NCBI RefSeq assembly: GCF_902859855.1
Contig: NZ_CADIKH010000033.1
Coordinates: forward strand, 17,221-81,220
Source: Paraburkholderia humisilvae
Lineage (GTDB): Bacteria; Pseudomonadota; Gammaproteobacteria; Burkholderiales; Burkholderiaceae
Length of the DNA stretch: 64,000 nucleotides
Direction of reading: 5' to 3'
Below are positions 7,730 through 16,665 of the stretch, piece by piece. The notes under the pieces are model-generated. The model was not told the DNA's origin. It saw nothing but the letters and a program-made list of their open reading frames with translations, and ran no database searches. Within the stretch, counting starts at the first letter, position 1. Each line of letters opens with the position of its first letter. The position numbers and the translations under genes were made by a program.

Positions 7730-8998
7730 ATGGTAACTGGACTCGAATTCGACACCCCTATTCTCGGCACGGTTCGCATGGGCGAAGTCCGCCCAGGTGA
7801 GGCGGGGGCAGAGGGTCAACTCGTACATTTCGACTACTTCGAAGTGCATACCCGGCGAAAGAACCCGGATGGCACGTGGGTAAAGCACGCTCTTCACGAG
7901 AAGCTCCTTAACTGTCAGAAGACGGCCGGAGAGGGTGAGGGCGAGAACCACGACCCGAAAAAGCTACTCCGGATCCCGATCCTGTTGCCGTATAACAAGC
8001 CCGAGTTGCTCCTTACGCAGCAGTTCGAGGCGCGCCGCCTTTCGGACGGCAAACGTGTCTGCGTTGGCGACGGCGTCAAAGCGATTCGAATCGCCGAGTC
8101 GACGCGGGCCGGCGAAACAGAATGTGTCGGTTGCGACCGGTGCCCGTTTGGAAATAGTCAGGATGTGCTTTGCCAGCGCCGAACCTCGCTCATCTTTCGC
8201 ATCGACGGGCAGGGTGATCAGTTCTCAGTTTTCGTCCTGCATTCGGCCGGGAGAAACACCGGGCAGACGCTGCTTGCCAAGCTCCACTCAATGCACGGGG
8301 CGTTCGGCGGAAAGCTTGTTGGTATCCCGATGTTGCTTAAGATGAGAAATACGGCCTCGATGGACCCGTCGCAAGGACCGGTGTTCTACGCTGATCTCGT
8401 GCTACGAGGAGTGAGCCCCAACGAGGCGGTGAAGTTGGCCCGGGTGCATGAAAAGGAGCAGCTGGAGGCCGGCTTCAATCAGGAGGGCCTCGAGGCGGCC
8501 ATGCTCGAATTGAAGCGGCATTCGGCGTTTGCACCGCCGGAGGAGTTCGGGCAGGTCCAAGACTTTTACGCAAAGGACGCTCGACGTTCTTCGCAGGAAG
8601 TCACCGCTCAACATTTCGGAGGCACAGCCGTTAACTCCTCTGGAAAGTTGGCGGATGGACCGGCTGTCGGAGACGTTATCGAAACGGACGGTGAGACGGT
8701 GCGCCGGCCGATCGTAGGGCCGGCCACCGGGGCTCGCGAGCGGATGCGTGCTGCCGCGTTGGCGGGCGTCCAGGAACGGGAGGCAGCGCGTACTCAGGTC
8801 ACGGATCTTGGGGAGGCGGTAAAGGCGTCCGACGACCGCCCGAAGACTCTTCAGCTTGTCCAAACGGCGACCAGAGAGATCGCGACGGCAACGCTCGTTC
8901 AGGCGCCGTTGGCCGCGGCGATTCCTCGCGTCGTGGCCGCAGCCCTGTCCGGTATCCCCGAAATGCCGCGTGCGAATGCGGCACCTGCAGTGTTCTGA
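7730..8998 (+). CDS. RDF-like / metal-binding protein with Cys cluster
   Basis: A 422-residue protein with an excellent ribosome binding site, AAGGAGGAAG. The N-terminal half resembles the family annotated as 'recombination directionality factor-like' or 'hydrolase or metal-binding protein' on Burkholderiaceae plasmids and phages. A cysteine cluster, ECVGCDRCPFGNSQDVLC near residues 130-147, could hold zinc. It is followed by a beta-rich segment (LIFRIDGQGDQFSVFVL). The C-terminal third is low-complexity, rich in Ala, Arg and Thr. A recombination accessory role is family inference only; no integrase is present here. Confidence 0.6.
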   Translation: MVTGLEFDTPILGTVRMGEVRPGEAGAEGQLVHFDYFEVHTRRKNPDGTWVKHALHEKLLNCQKTAGEGEGENHDPKKLLRIPILLPYNKPELLLTQQFEARRLSDGKRVCVGDGVKAIRIAESTRAGETECVGCDRCPFGNSQDVLCQRRTSLIFRIDGQGDQFSVFVLHSAGRNTGQTLLAKLHSMHGAFGGKLVGIPMLLKMRNTASMDPSQGPVFYADLVLRGVSPNEAVKLARVHEKEQLEAGFNQEGLEAAMLELKRHSAFAPPEEFGQVQDFYAKDARRSSQEVTAQHFGGTAVNSSGKLADGPAVGDVIETDGETVRRPIVGPATGARERMRAAALAGVQEREAARTQVTDLGEAVKASDDRPKTLQLVQTATREIATATLVQAPLAAAIPRVVAAALSGIPEMPRANAAPAVF

Positions 8999-9016
8999 TG
9001 GATCAAAAGGAAAGCT

Positions 9017-9913
9017 ATGGCCTTTGAAGAACTCGATGCGAGGGTGATCGGGTCGATGATATCGATTCGACTCGATGACCCTTCACCTGATGTTTCTCCG
9101 CGATCTGCCTTGCCGACTCCTCCGAGGCCAGCAGCGGCACCGGTTCAGCCCGACCAGCCAAAATCGGCGGCACCGAACGTGGCCCGAGTTTCAGACGCGG
9201 TTAGTCTCGAACCAGCTCCAGAGACGGTCGTTCTTGCCGCGCCCGGTACGGCGGAGCCCATCGCTGTAACGAAAGGTAAGTGGCGGGCGCTGTTTGTGAT
9301 GAAGCCGTTGAATGCTGAGCGGATGCGAACGGCTTGGGCACTCATCGCGGTGGTATTCGTGGCGATGGTCGTCGGGGATATCTGGTTGCATGGACGAGCG
9401 AAGTTCATCGCGGAGTTCCTTCCGAGCATACATGTACCGTTGAAAGCGGACGCGAGCACGGCGGTGACCGCGGCGCTTGCTCAGCGCACGGCGCCAGCGA
9501 CTGACGTCACTGCGCCCCGGACGGTCGAAGCATCTGCCACCGCTTCCACGCCCACAGTTCAAGGAAGTGCTACGGTCACGCAACGGCCGCAACCGCCTGT
9601 TCAACCGCTCGCCGCGGCTGCGCCTTTAGCTGAGCCGACAACCGCTGCAGCAGTGGCTGTAAAGGCTGAACCCGTTAAGACGGTGACGGTTAATCCGGTG
9701 CCGGCGACCGTGATGGCGTTGGCCACTCCCGTTCTGCCAATTCCGCCGGCGGGGCCGCTGCCCGTTCGACGCGGCGGACGTCCCGTCCCGGAGACCCCGC
9801 GACATGGTGAGCGCGAGGTAAGTCAGCAACCATCGGAACAGAATTCGCCCATCCTGGTGGGTGGCCAGTACAGCGACAAAGCGACCGATTCGAAAGGGAG
9901 TGAATCCAAATGA
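9017..9913 (+). CDS. Ala/Pro-rich single-pass membrane protein
   Basis: A 298-residue protein with one clear membrane helix, WALIAVVFVAMVVGDIWL, near residues 105-122. On both sides lie long disordered stretches rich in Ala, Pro, Val and Thr. The arrangement, a short cytoplasmic domain, one helix and a long flexible periplasmic tail, suits a spacer or anchoring protein. Its 3' end overlaps the bactofilin gene by 4 bp (ATGA), so the two are translationally coupled and probably work together. No homologue recognised. Confidence 0.65.
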   Translation: MAFEELDARVIGSMISIRLDDPSPDVSPRSALPTPPRPAAAPVQPDQPKSAAPNVARVSDAVSLEPAPETVVLAAPGTAEPIAVTKGKWRALFVMKPLNAERMRTAWALIAVVFVAMVVGDIWLHGRAKFIAEFLPSIHVPLKADASTAVTAALAQRTAPATDVTAPRTVEASATASTPTVQGSATVTQRPQPPVQPLAAAAPLAEPTTAAAVAVKAEPVKTVTVNPVPATVMALATPVLPIPPAGPLPVRRGGRPVPETPRHGEREVSQQPSEQNSPILVGGQYSDKATDSKGSESK

Positions 9914-10608
9914 GTAATGCAACAAGCAATGATCAGCAGGTCGATGTCGTTTCGTTCGTCCTGAACATCGACCCTGTGCGAGAACGCGTGACAACGGTTT
10001 TCCCGGCGGGAGCAACGATCGAATCGGATGGATCGCTGCGCCTTAAGGAAGGCGGCCGCATTGGCGGCGTGATCAAGGGCAACGTCTACAGCGAAAGTGG
10101 CACGCTCGTGATCGATCGGGACGCGATCATCGAGGGGAGCGTGTTCGCGAAGGGGCGGTGCCTCATCTTCGGCCAGGTCGGCTTGCCCAATCGCAAGGCT
10201 TTGATCCGGTGCGAGATGGTCGACGGTCTGCTGGTGAGTCACTTTGCCCAGTTGCATGCGGATGTCCAGCACAACGGCCTTTCGGCCACAAACGTTGGCG
10301 GCCAGATTCAGCGGATCGCGGACGTGGGCGTGCCGGTGGTGCCGGCGACTCAGCAGGAGGCGGCAGCGACGTGGCAACCGCCAGGCCAGCAGACTCAGCG
10401 CGACCAAGTGCCGCCGCAGCATCAGATGGCGGGGGCTCCTCTGGCTTTGCCAAACAGCCCGTCGCCGATCGCGAACTTTACTGCGGTGCCCTTGCGCGTC
10501 GTTGTCGCGTCGGAGCCGGACGAGGGCCGCGCGGGCGAGCAGCATCAACAGGGCTATGTCAGCCATAGCGGGTACGCGTCCGGGAATCGCGTGCCTTATA
10601 GCGGCTGA
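9910..10608 (+). CDS. Bactofilin-like polymer-forming protein
   Basis: A 232-residue protein. Residues 30-100 carry the repeating right-handed beta-helix pattern of bactofilins (DUF583): GATIESDGSLRLKEGGRIGG, GNVYSESGTLVIDRDAIIEG, SVFAKGRCLIFGQV. The tail after residue 130 is disordered and rich in Pro and Gln. Bactofilins assemble nucleotide-free filaments at the inner membrane and scaffold other proteins. The start overlaps the upstream membrane-protein gene by 4 bp. A GC-rich hairpin with TTTT follows at 10633-10668. Confidence 0.8.
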   Translation: MSNATSNDQQVDVVSFVLNIDPVRERVTTVFPAGATIESDGSLRLKEGGRIGGVIKGNVYSESGTLVIDRDAIIEGSVFAKGRCLIFGQVGLPNRKALIRCEMVDGLLVSHFAQLHADVQHNGLSATNVGGQIQRIADVGVPVVPATQQEAAATWQPPGQQTQRDQVPPQHQMAGAPLALPNSPSPIANFTAVPLRVVVASEPDEGRAGEQHQQGYVSHSGYASGNRVPYSG

Positions 10609-10632
10609 TCGGGCCACAATTTGCACGCAGAG

Positions 10633-10668
10633 GCCGCGGCGTTGTCTTGTTAGACCGTCGCGGCTTTT
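10633..10668 (+). terminator. Probable intrinsic terminator after the bactofilin gene
   Basis: GCCGCGGCG (10633-10641) pairs with CGTCGCGGC (10656-10664) with one G-T wobble, followed by TTTT. It precedes the traB-like start by about 20 bp. Confidence 0.6.
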
Positions 10669-10688
10669 CATTTCTGGAGCATATTGGA

Positions 10689-11957
10689 ATGACGGATTAC
10701 GCGGGAAAGGAGCCCAGAGCCGTGCTCAGGTATACAGGGCGGTGGCGTGAGCGCTTCGGGGACCTTTGGAAGAACACCGCTGCAGTATTCGTTGGCACGC
10801 TTCTTTTCGGCGTGGGTGTCTGCGCAATTAGCTGGCGTAGTGGCGCCGCACCGTTGCTGGCCGCTTTGCTGCCAGTGTTTATGGTCATGTGTGGATCTCG
10901 AATGCAAGCGTGGCTTCTCGGGCTGGGATATGGCCTGGCCATCGGAGTCATGGGATTTGGGGGAGCAGGGCAGTTCTTCGGTGGGTCCTGGCTCCTGGGG
11001 CTTATCGCTGGATCTGCTTACGGTTTGGCGTTCAGCGCGACGGTCGCAATGCTGTATCCCAGGAACACGCAGAGCCCGAAGAAGAAGGCTGTCGCGGGTC
11101 TGGCATGGACTGTTCTGTGGGCATACCCGCCAGTCGGAGCTTTTCTGCCCGGTACGTTGATTGCGACCTGGGGATTCTGGTTCCCGGGTACGAGGTGGGT
11201 TGGCTTGGGCCTAGGCCTCGGATTAACGATGCTACTCGCAGCCTATGCGCACACCAGGCCAGGAAGGCTTGCGGTCGCCGGCGTGGCCTTTCTTTCCCTT
11301 GTGCTATCGCCCATGCAGGAGAGCCAGCATTCGCGGATCGGGGATTGGACAGCCGTGTCGACCACGTGGGGCGTGCAAACGCCGGAGACTGTCTCAGACA
11401 CATTGGTGGAGATGCACCGGGCGATCAGTGAGTCTGCGAAAGCCGGCGCCAAGGTTATTGTGTTTCCCGAGAGCATCATCGGCACTTACGATTCATCCGA
11501 GCAGGGTGCGATCGACATCATGATCGGGCAGGCGGTCGAAGAGGAAAAGGTCTCGGTGATATTTGGCTCAAACGAGCTCACGGATTCCGGGATGGCCAAC
11601 CAGGCGCGGACCTACGAATACTGGCCGGAAGGGGTGAGACAGTTTATTTTCGAAGCTCGACAGACGGTGCCGGTCGCGGAGTGGAATCCGCTATCAAAGT
11701 ATCACTATCCGGCTAACTGGTTTGCACGTGGCGTGGTACCGATCAACGGAAGGAGCGCTCTGTTCGTATTTTGCTACGAGGAGTATCTGCCTTGGGAGGT
11801 GCTTTATTCGATCGGTCGGGAGAAGCCGGACATGATCGTCGGCTTATCCAATCTGTGGTGGGCGAAGGGTACGGGCGAGCCCGTATTGCAACGCCGCTAT
11901 GCGGAAGGGTTTGCACGGCTTTTCAAACTGCCACTGCTGATCGCGATGAACCAGTAG
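10689..11957 (+). CDS. traB: TraB-like conjugal transfer protein (membrane helices plus nitrilase fold)
   Basis: A 422-residue protein of the TraB family of Ti and related plasmids. Residues 1-200 form several membrane helices (AVFVGTLLFGVGVCAI, PLLAALLPVFMVMCG, WLLGLIAGSAYGLAFSATV). The C-terminal half is a carbon-nitrogen hydrolase fold related to apolipoprotein N-acyltransferase. The Glu of the triad is in VIVFPESIIG and the Cys in LFVFCYEEYLPW. The third catalytic residue, Lys in nitrilases, appears as Ala-Arg in EARQTVPVAEW. The protein's exact function in conjugation is not settled. The start at 10689 was chosen for the GGAG in front; a frame from 10647 would extend into the terminator. 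Confidence 0.8.
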   Translation: MTDYAGKEPRAVLRYTGRWRERFGDLWKNTAAVFVGTLLFGVGVCAISWRSGAAPLLAALLPVFMVMCGSRMQAWLLGLGYGLAIGVMGFGGAGQFFGGSWLLGLIAGSAYGLAFSATVAMLYPRNTQSPKKKAVAGLAWTVLWAYPPVGAFLPGTLIATWGFWFPGTRWVGLGLGLGLTMLLAAYAHTRPGRLAVAGVAFLSLVLSPMQESQHSRIGDWTAVSTTWGVQTPETVSDTLVEMHRAISESAKAGAKVIVFPESIIGTYDSSEQGAIDIMIGQAVEEEKVSVIFGSNELTDSGMANQARTYEYWPEGVRQFIFEARQTVPVAEWNPLSKYHYPANWFARGVVPINGRSALFVFCYEEYLPWEVLYSIGREKPDMIVGLSNLWWAKGTGEPVLQRRYAEGFARLFKLPLLIAMNQ

Positions 11958-12015
11958 TCCGATAATGTGGCGAAGTCCTTTGCTCACGCGAGGGACCGCC
12001 GCTCTGCGAAACGCG

Positions 12016-12414
12016 CTAGCGCCCGCTACGGATGTCCTCCTTGATGTACTGCGCAACGACCTTTGCTGTGATCCGACGCTTGATCTTCGCCGGTAAGGTC
12101 CAACGATAGAAGAGAGCGTGTCCGAATACGCTTAACCCGAAAAAGCCGACGAAATAGCGAAACAGCAGTGATTTTAGCTCGTCGACGCTGCCGAGATTGA
12201 GAATATCCCGGGCGTGCTGCAGATCTGACGCGGCAACCCAAAACGCGACCACCGGAACGAGTACAACAGCATATACGAGACCTTTCCACGCGAGCACACA
12301 AGCGTCGTAGAGCCAGGCAGTGTCCGCCCACCTGTCTTCGGAATAGACCTCCGCTTTTTCCTGTTGGTAGAGGCGCTTGTAGTCGTCGACGGTTGGTAGC
12401 GCGATGCGGTTCAT
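12016..12414 (-). CDS. Two-helix membrane protein, unknown
   Basis: A 132-residue protein with two predicted membrane helices, GLVYAVVLVPVVAFWVAA (about 45-62) and YFVGFFGLSVFGHALFY (about 88-104). The N-terminus is charged (VDDYKRLYQQEKAEVYSEDRW) and the tail basic (KIKRRITAKVVAQYIKEDI). It is the last gene of a leftward group with the helicase and the gene at 14302. Function not recognised. Confidence 0.65.
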   Translation of the reverse strand: MNRIALPTVDDYKRLYQQEKAEVYSEDRWADTAWLYDACVLAWKGLVYAVVLVPVVAFWVAASDLQHARDILNLGSVDELKSLLFRYFVGFFGLSVFGHALFYRWTLPAKIKRRITAKVVAQYIKEDIRSGR

Positions 12415-12456
12415 CGTGGGGCTTTCTCTCGGTTGAACGTATATATGGGAGAGGCG

Positions 12457-14298
12457 TTATGCCGGGTAAACTGTTGCGGGGTTGGAGATCAGGCCAGCCT
12501 CAGCGATATAGGGGGTATCGTTGATTGGCGTGTGGAGGATGAAAAGGCGATTCTTCGCTCGAGTCATTGCGACATAGAAGAGCCGACGCTCGTCGACTTC
12601 TGTGCTGCCCTCCCCGAGCGATGGGACGATGTCCTTATCGGCGGCGACGATAGCGGTGTTCCCAAACTCCAGGCCTTTGCAGCTGTGCATGGTGAACAAT
12701 CCAACAGATGCGGGATCGTCTTTGCCCTTCGGCTTTTGCACACTTTGGACACGCGAGACAAGGGAGCCGTTGCGGCGTTTAAGAATGTCACCTGCCTTGG
12801 TCAAGTGTCTGGCCACGCGGTCGCGGAAGTTGCCCGCCCGCATACCCATCGTCAGAAACGTCGCCGCAGAGTCGATAGCCTGGTTGACCGATCGCATCGG
12901 AGTGGTGGTGCCCGGAATCTTCCGGAACAGTGCGTCCTGCCGCCACGTGACGAGCAGTTGCTGAAGCGTTCGCATGTGCTCAGCGTCTATCTTGGCGATG
13001 TCGCCGTAGTCGTCGAAGTCCCGCTCAAAGAACGGTGCCATCGTAGCGCCCGGAATTCGTTTGTGAAGCTGGTTTAGTGCTTCCTCGCTTGTGCCGACGA
13101 ATGCCAGGGCATGGTCGATGCCGCTACGGTTCATCGTCTCGACCGAAATTAGCAACTGCAGGTAGCTGTTGATGTAATCCTTGTCCCAGAACGAAGCGCC
13201 GTTTCTCCTTGAACGAATGTTGAACTGGTCCAACACTGCCTCAACTGAATCGAGGAGAAAGTTGGTGCGGGCAAGGATGGCCCATTCTCCGGGCTGGACA
13301 GCCAGCCGTCCGCCGGGCTGTTCCTCGTCGGGAAGCAAGAATTCCATGATGTATGGGATGAGAAATTCTGTCTGGAGCGCGACCGTATCGTGCTCTTCGC
13401 CGTCCTGGCGGTTTACGGCCGACACGGCATACACGTGAATTGAGCCGCCCGGCCCGCGCTTGGCAACGAGCTCTTTTTCGACGCGCTGACCAGCGTTGTG
13501 ACGGATCAGCCGATCGGCCGGCGCAAGGATCTCCGAATGGGAACGGTAGTTTTCGCCCAATGGAATGATCTCGGCGCCGGTCTGCTCAACGAAATCGATC
13601 ATGCCCTTGTAGCCTAGTGCGCGACGCCACGCATAGATGGACTGATCGTCATCTCCGACGATCGTGACGGGGATGTCACGTTTGGCGTGCGCCATCATCC
13701 ACACGAACTGGATTTCGTCGCTATCCTGAAACTCGTCGACGAGGAGGTGCGTGACGGGCAGGGGAGGCAAATCTCCATTGCTCATTTTCGTCGCGCAGTC
13801 GCGCATGACGTCGTATAGATCGACGACGCGATTGCGCTTGAGCATCTCGTTGTAGGCCAGGATAAACGGCGGAATCTCGCTCCCAGAGGGCGCGATTGCG
13901 CACTTGTAGTTCTCGAAGAGCTTGAATGCTTCTTCGTTGTCGATTTCAGTGTTCGTTGCCGAAATAGCCCTGCGCAGAAAGGTCTTCTGTTCGGGAGGAG
14001 TGGCGATCTTGCCGAGCATCTTGTGTCGGCGGAGGTGATCGATTGACAGCTTGTGGAATGTACCCAGGTCAACCCGCTTGAGGACGTCGTAACCAAACTC
14101 CTTCACCAGTCGTTCGCGCATCTCGTTCGCGGTATCGCTGGTGAAGGTGACGGCTCCTACCCGAAATTTCCGATCGGCCTGCAGGATCACGCCGATTTTT
14201 GTGATGATCGTCTTGGTCTTTCCCGAACCTGGCCCGGCTACGGCAAGCATATTGCCGGAGCCATGAGCCACTCGGTGTTGGGAAGGATTGAGACTCAC
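12457..14298 (-). CDS. UvrD/PcrA-like superfamily 1 DNA helicase
   Basis: A 613-residue helicase with all main SF1A motifs. Q-motif LNPSQHRVAH; Walker A AGPGSGKTKT (residues 21-30); motif Ia GAVTFTSDTANEMRERL; Walker B HLLVDEFQDSDEIQF; motif III VGDDDQSIYAWRRA; IIPLGENYRSH; and near the C-terminus TMHSCKGLEFGNTAIV and YVAMTRAKNRLFIL. Family members are ATP-driven 3'-5' helicases used in repair and plasmid replication. It starts with GTG, three bases after the stop of the upstream gene, so it is co-transcribed. It is slightly short of E. coli UvrD, with fewer 2B residues. Confidence 0.9.
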   Translation of the reverse strand: MSLNPSQHRVAHGSGNMLAVAGPGSGKTKTIITKIGVILQADRKFRVGAVTFTSDTANEMRERLVKEFGYDVLKRVDLGTFHKLSIDHLRRHKMLGKIATPPEQKTFLRRAISATNTEIDNEEAFKLFENYKCAIAPSGSEIPPFILAYNEMLKRNRVVDLYDVMRDCATKMSNGDLPPLPVTHLLVDEFQDSDEIQFVWMMAHAKRDIPVTIVGDDDQSIYAWRRALGYKGMIDFVEQTGAEIIPLGENYRSHSEILAPADRLIRHNAGQRVEKELVAKRGPGGSIHVYAVSAVNRQDGEEHDTVALQTEFLIPYIMEFLLPDEEQPGGRLAVQPGEWAILARTNFLLDSVEAVLDQFNIRSRRNGASFWDKDYINSYLQLLISVETMNRSGIDHALAFVGTSEEALNQLHKRIPGATMAPFFERDFDDYGDIAKIDAEHMRTLQQLLVTWRQDALFRKIPGTTTPMRSVNQAIDSAATFLTMGMRAGNFRDRVARHLTKAGDILKRRNGSLVSRVQSVQKPKGKDDPASVGLFTMHSCKGLEFGNTAIVAADKDIVPSLGEGSTEVDERRLFYVAMTRAKNRLFILHTPINDTPYIAEAGLISNPATVYPA

Positions 14299-14301
14299 GG
14301 A

Positions 14302-15045
14302 CTAAGCCGCCTGTGCATGGGCTTCGTCGGAGGGCGCCGGGGCAGGTTGCGCGGCGTCGCCCGTTGGAGCAGGCGGTTCGCTTTCGGCGCCGGGCGCTTT
14401 CACTGGCGTAGCGGCGACTGTGGCCGCGCCGGTGCGGGCCTGCTCGCTTGCCTGCCACGCGTTAAACTTCTTGTATGTCTGGAACTTGACATCGCGTGCG
14501 AGATTCGTAATGGAGCGGATGCGCTTGCGCACCTTGAGCTCTTCACCGTGGCGATCGCGGGCCGAGACCAGTCCGTTCAGGTAGGCCGACCAGAGATGCA
14601 GCATGTACTCGTCGGCGATGCGGAGTAGCTTGATGTAGTTCTTCGCGTGCGGTGAGGCGTAAAGCAGGTCCTGCTTGAGCACGCTCGGGAATTCGGCGCT
14701 CGGCTCGATGGCGTTGGCCTGAAACAGTTGCCAGAGTTGTTGTTTCAGGTTGTTGACGTAGGCAATCGTTTCGCCGATCTTCTTCCGGAACAACTCGTCG
14801 ATCTCGTCGCAGGCAGTAGCATCGTAGCGCGGTAGTGTGCGCGGAGCATCGATCGCGAAGTGCAGGTTCTTGTTGAGGAGGGTGTAGTCGCGCCGGACGA
14901 ACGACTGGACGATGCTCGAGCCAAACTCGACCGGCTCTTTCTCGAGCGCGCCTCGCATTTGCCGACCGAAGGTCTCCCGGGCGAATTCCGCGACCTGCAT
15001 GGTTACGGTTGGGCGCAGGAGGTTGACGCTTTCCGCGATGGTCAT
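14302..15045 (-). CDS. Hypothetical protein, possibly AcaB/DUF1845-like
   Basis: A 247-residue, mostly helical protein with a basic central part (ELKVRKRIRSITNLARDVKFQTYKKF) and an Ala/Pro-rich tail. The pattern near residues 125-165 (SPHAKNYIKLLRIADEYMLH, LNGLVSARDRHGEE) reminds me of the DUF1845/PFL_4669 family of conjugative elements. That family includes AcaB, an activator of the IncC transfer regulators. This is a weak resemblance from memory. It heads the leftward operon with the helicase. Operator candidate site 3 is 167 bp upstream. Confidence 0.5.
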   Translation of the reverse strand: MTIAESVNLLRPTVTMQVAEFARETFGRQMRGALEKEPVEFGSSIVQSFVRRDYTLLNKNLHFAIDAPRTLPRYDATACDEIDELFRKKIGETIAYVNNLKQQLWQLFQANAIEPSAEFPSVLKQDLLYASPHAKNYIKLLRIADEYMLHLWSAYLNGLVSARDRHGEELKVRKRIRSITNLARDVKFQTYKKFNAWQASEQARTGAATVAATPVKAPGAESEPPAPTGDAAQPAPAPSDEAHAQAA

Positions 15046-15211
15046 GATGGTTCCTCATAGGAAGTGGGTCAGCGTAGAGTAAGTGCGAGGCCTAGCTGTA
15101 ACAACTCTGAAACGTTAGCTAAGAGGCGGGTCTTTCAGCCATGCCTGTCGAGGCAAATTCAGAGGAAACGAAGGGGACGGATCACAATGTGTTGGCGCGA
15201 AAAGTCGGAAT

Positions 15212-15224
15212 TTCCTGTCAGGAA
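15212..15224. promoter_or_regulatory. 13-bp palindromic operator candidate, site 3
   Basis: TTCCTGTCAGGAA, the best match to the consensus, in a near-palindromic setting with AAT/ATT flanks. It sits between the divergent genes at 15045 (leftward) and 15723 (rightward), so it could control either. Confidence 0.6.
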
Positions 15225-15245
15225 TTCACTTGCAATTTCGATTGG

Positions 15246-15289
15246 GCCGGTAGAAAATCGACGCCGTGCCGGTAGAGAATCGGCGCTCA
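15246..15289. repeat. Two tandem 22-bp imperfect repeats
   Basis: Two adjacent 22-bp units beginning GCCGGTAGA(A/G)AATCG(A/G)CGC agree at 17 of 22 positions. They lie between operator sites 3 and 4. The unit length of two helical turns suggests protein binding on one DNA face, which is inference. Confidence 0.4.
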
Positions 15290-15345
15290 GCAGCTGGAGC
15301 TGGTACTCATCTCGAGCCCCCTTGGTGCGGACTGACGACGGTCGG

Positions 15346-15358
15346 TTCCTGGCAGGAA
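15346..15358. promoter_or_regulatory. 13-bp palindromic operator candidate, site 4
   Basis: TTCCTGGCAGGAA, a perfect 6-1-6 inverted repeat, 134 bp from site 3. The remaining gap (15359-15722) has only hairpins, for example one spanning 15658-15690, and no gene. Confidence 0.6.
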
Positions 15359-15722
15359 ACTGCCAAATCGCTTTGTAAAAGGGTCCCGCTGACCCGGGAG
15401 TGCCTCAAGCACTGCCAGAAGTACTCGCCTCCGGGTGGTCCCCGGGGGCTTTCGAATAGGCGTTGAAAACGCTCTCTTTCCCTCCATTGTCTATTCCAAA
15501 GCCAGTATTTCGTGCGACGTAGCTGTTAGACGTCGTTGAAATGCCCTCTGACCGTTGTCGCGTCAGGGGGTAAGTCCGGGGTTCCCCGGGCCATAGCTGG
15601 TCATCCAGCCAATCTGTCTCAGGCATCGCCTGACGTAGCTTCATGCTGCGTATTCAACCCTTGCGGGAATCTCATTTCCGCAAAGGGGATGGGCTTCTCG
15701 CGTCTCTGTGATGGAGAAGCCT

Positions 15723-15986
15723 ATGAACTGGACGGAAGTTTCTCGTCTGCAAGGCAATTCTCGCGTCGAGTCTCGCGTGGAGGTCGACGACATTACTCGT
15801 GATCGGTTTTTTACGGTCTGGGAACTGTCGAATCCCAGTGGATGCCTCATTTTTCATCGGGAAAAGAAAGACCACGGGCAGCACCATTTCCTTAGTGTCA
15901 CGAAAGATAGCCGCGGACTCACGGATATCGTTCAAGCGCTGAGGGAGGGTGCGGAGCTGTTCACCGACAAGGAGAACGGCTCATGA
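15723..15986 (+). CDS. Small hypothetical protein
   Basis: An 87-residue protein (MNWTEVSRLQGN...) with a GGAG ribosome binding site 9 bp before the chosen ATG. It is a strand-rich, charged, soluble protein of unknown function. Its end overlaps the next gene by 4 bp (ATGA), which supports real translation and a shared operon. Confidence 0.6.
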   Translation: MNWTEVSRLQGNSRVESRVEVDDITRDRFFTVWELSNPSGCLIFHREKKDHGQHHFLSVTKDSRGLTDIVQALREGAELFTDKENGS

Positions 15987-16606
15987 GCGCGATCGAGTTG
16001 GTGCCGGTCCAAGGTACGTTCTTCTTTATTCCCGAACACGAACAGGTCGTTCGGGAAGCGAAGGCGGATCAGGCGGCGCGCGAGAGAACGGCGAGGCAGT
16101 CAGCCTACGCCAAGAGTAAGTTGAAGGTTCGGTCAATCCCTGAAGGATTCGATGACCTGGATATGCCGCTGCTTTGTGAGTCGTTTGCCCGGATTTTCGA
16201 GGCGGACGAAGGCGAAGTGGAGGTTCCGGTCGTCGGTGTGGTCGGGGGGGATTGTGCGCGAGAGGAGTGGAGCGATGAAGGCGTGAAGTGGCTTCACGTT
16301 CTGTGTCTCGAGCGTTCTATCGAACTGTTGTCGATGCGCGGTAACCTAGAGGAGAAGCACGACATCCTTGACTGGGTGTTGAAGCCGAACTTCATGGGCT
16401 ACCGTGACCAGTTCCTCTCTGAGGTCGACGACGAAATCGTCGACGGCAAGAGAACTGAAATCGTTGAGAAGCGTCGGATGCGGGTCAAGCTGTATCAGAG
16501 CGAGATCCCGTTCACCTTCGTCACCTGCTGCCGAGTCGCCGGCCTGAACCCTGATGAACTCAGGGAACAGATTCGTGCGAGAAAGGCGCAGATTCTAAGT
16601 ACTTAA
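15983..16606 (+). CDS. Hypothetical protein
   Basis: A 207-residue, acidic, soluble protein without a recognised domain. Helical pieces include EHEQVVREAKADQAARERTA and GNLEEKHDILDWVLKPNF; the C-terminus (LNPDELREQIRARKAQIL) is helical and charged. It is translationally coupled to the preceding small gene and followed, after a hairpin, by the MoxR-like ATPase gene. It may be an accessory to that module, judged by position only. Confidence 0.6.
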   Translation: MSAIELVPVQGTFFFIPEHEQVVREAKADQAARERTARQSAYAKSKLKVRSIPEGFDDLDMPLLCESFARIFEADEGEVEVPVVGVVGGDCAREEWSDEGVKWLHVLCLERSIELLSMRGNLEEKHDILDWVLKPNFMGYRDQFLSEVDDEIVDGKRTEIVEKRRMRVKLYQSEIPFTFVTCCRVAGLNPDELREQIRARKAQILST

Positions 16607-16614
16607 GCCCACGG

Positions 16615-16644
16615 GGGCTCCAGTCCCCGAGAGGGCTGGAGTCC
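16615..16644 (+). promoter_or_regulatory. Hairpin in front of the MoxR-like gene
   Basis: Bases 16615-16627 pair with 16633-16644 in a stem of about 12 bp with G-U pairs, 21 bp upstream of the ATG at 16666. It has no T tract, so a processing or translation-control element is as likely as a terminator. Confidence 0.45.
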
Positions 16645-16665
16645 TCCAAATATCTGGAGAACTCC

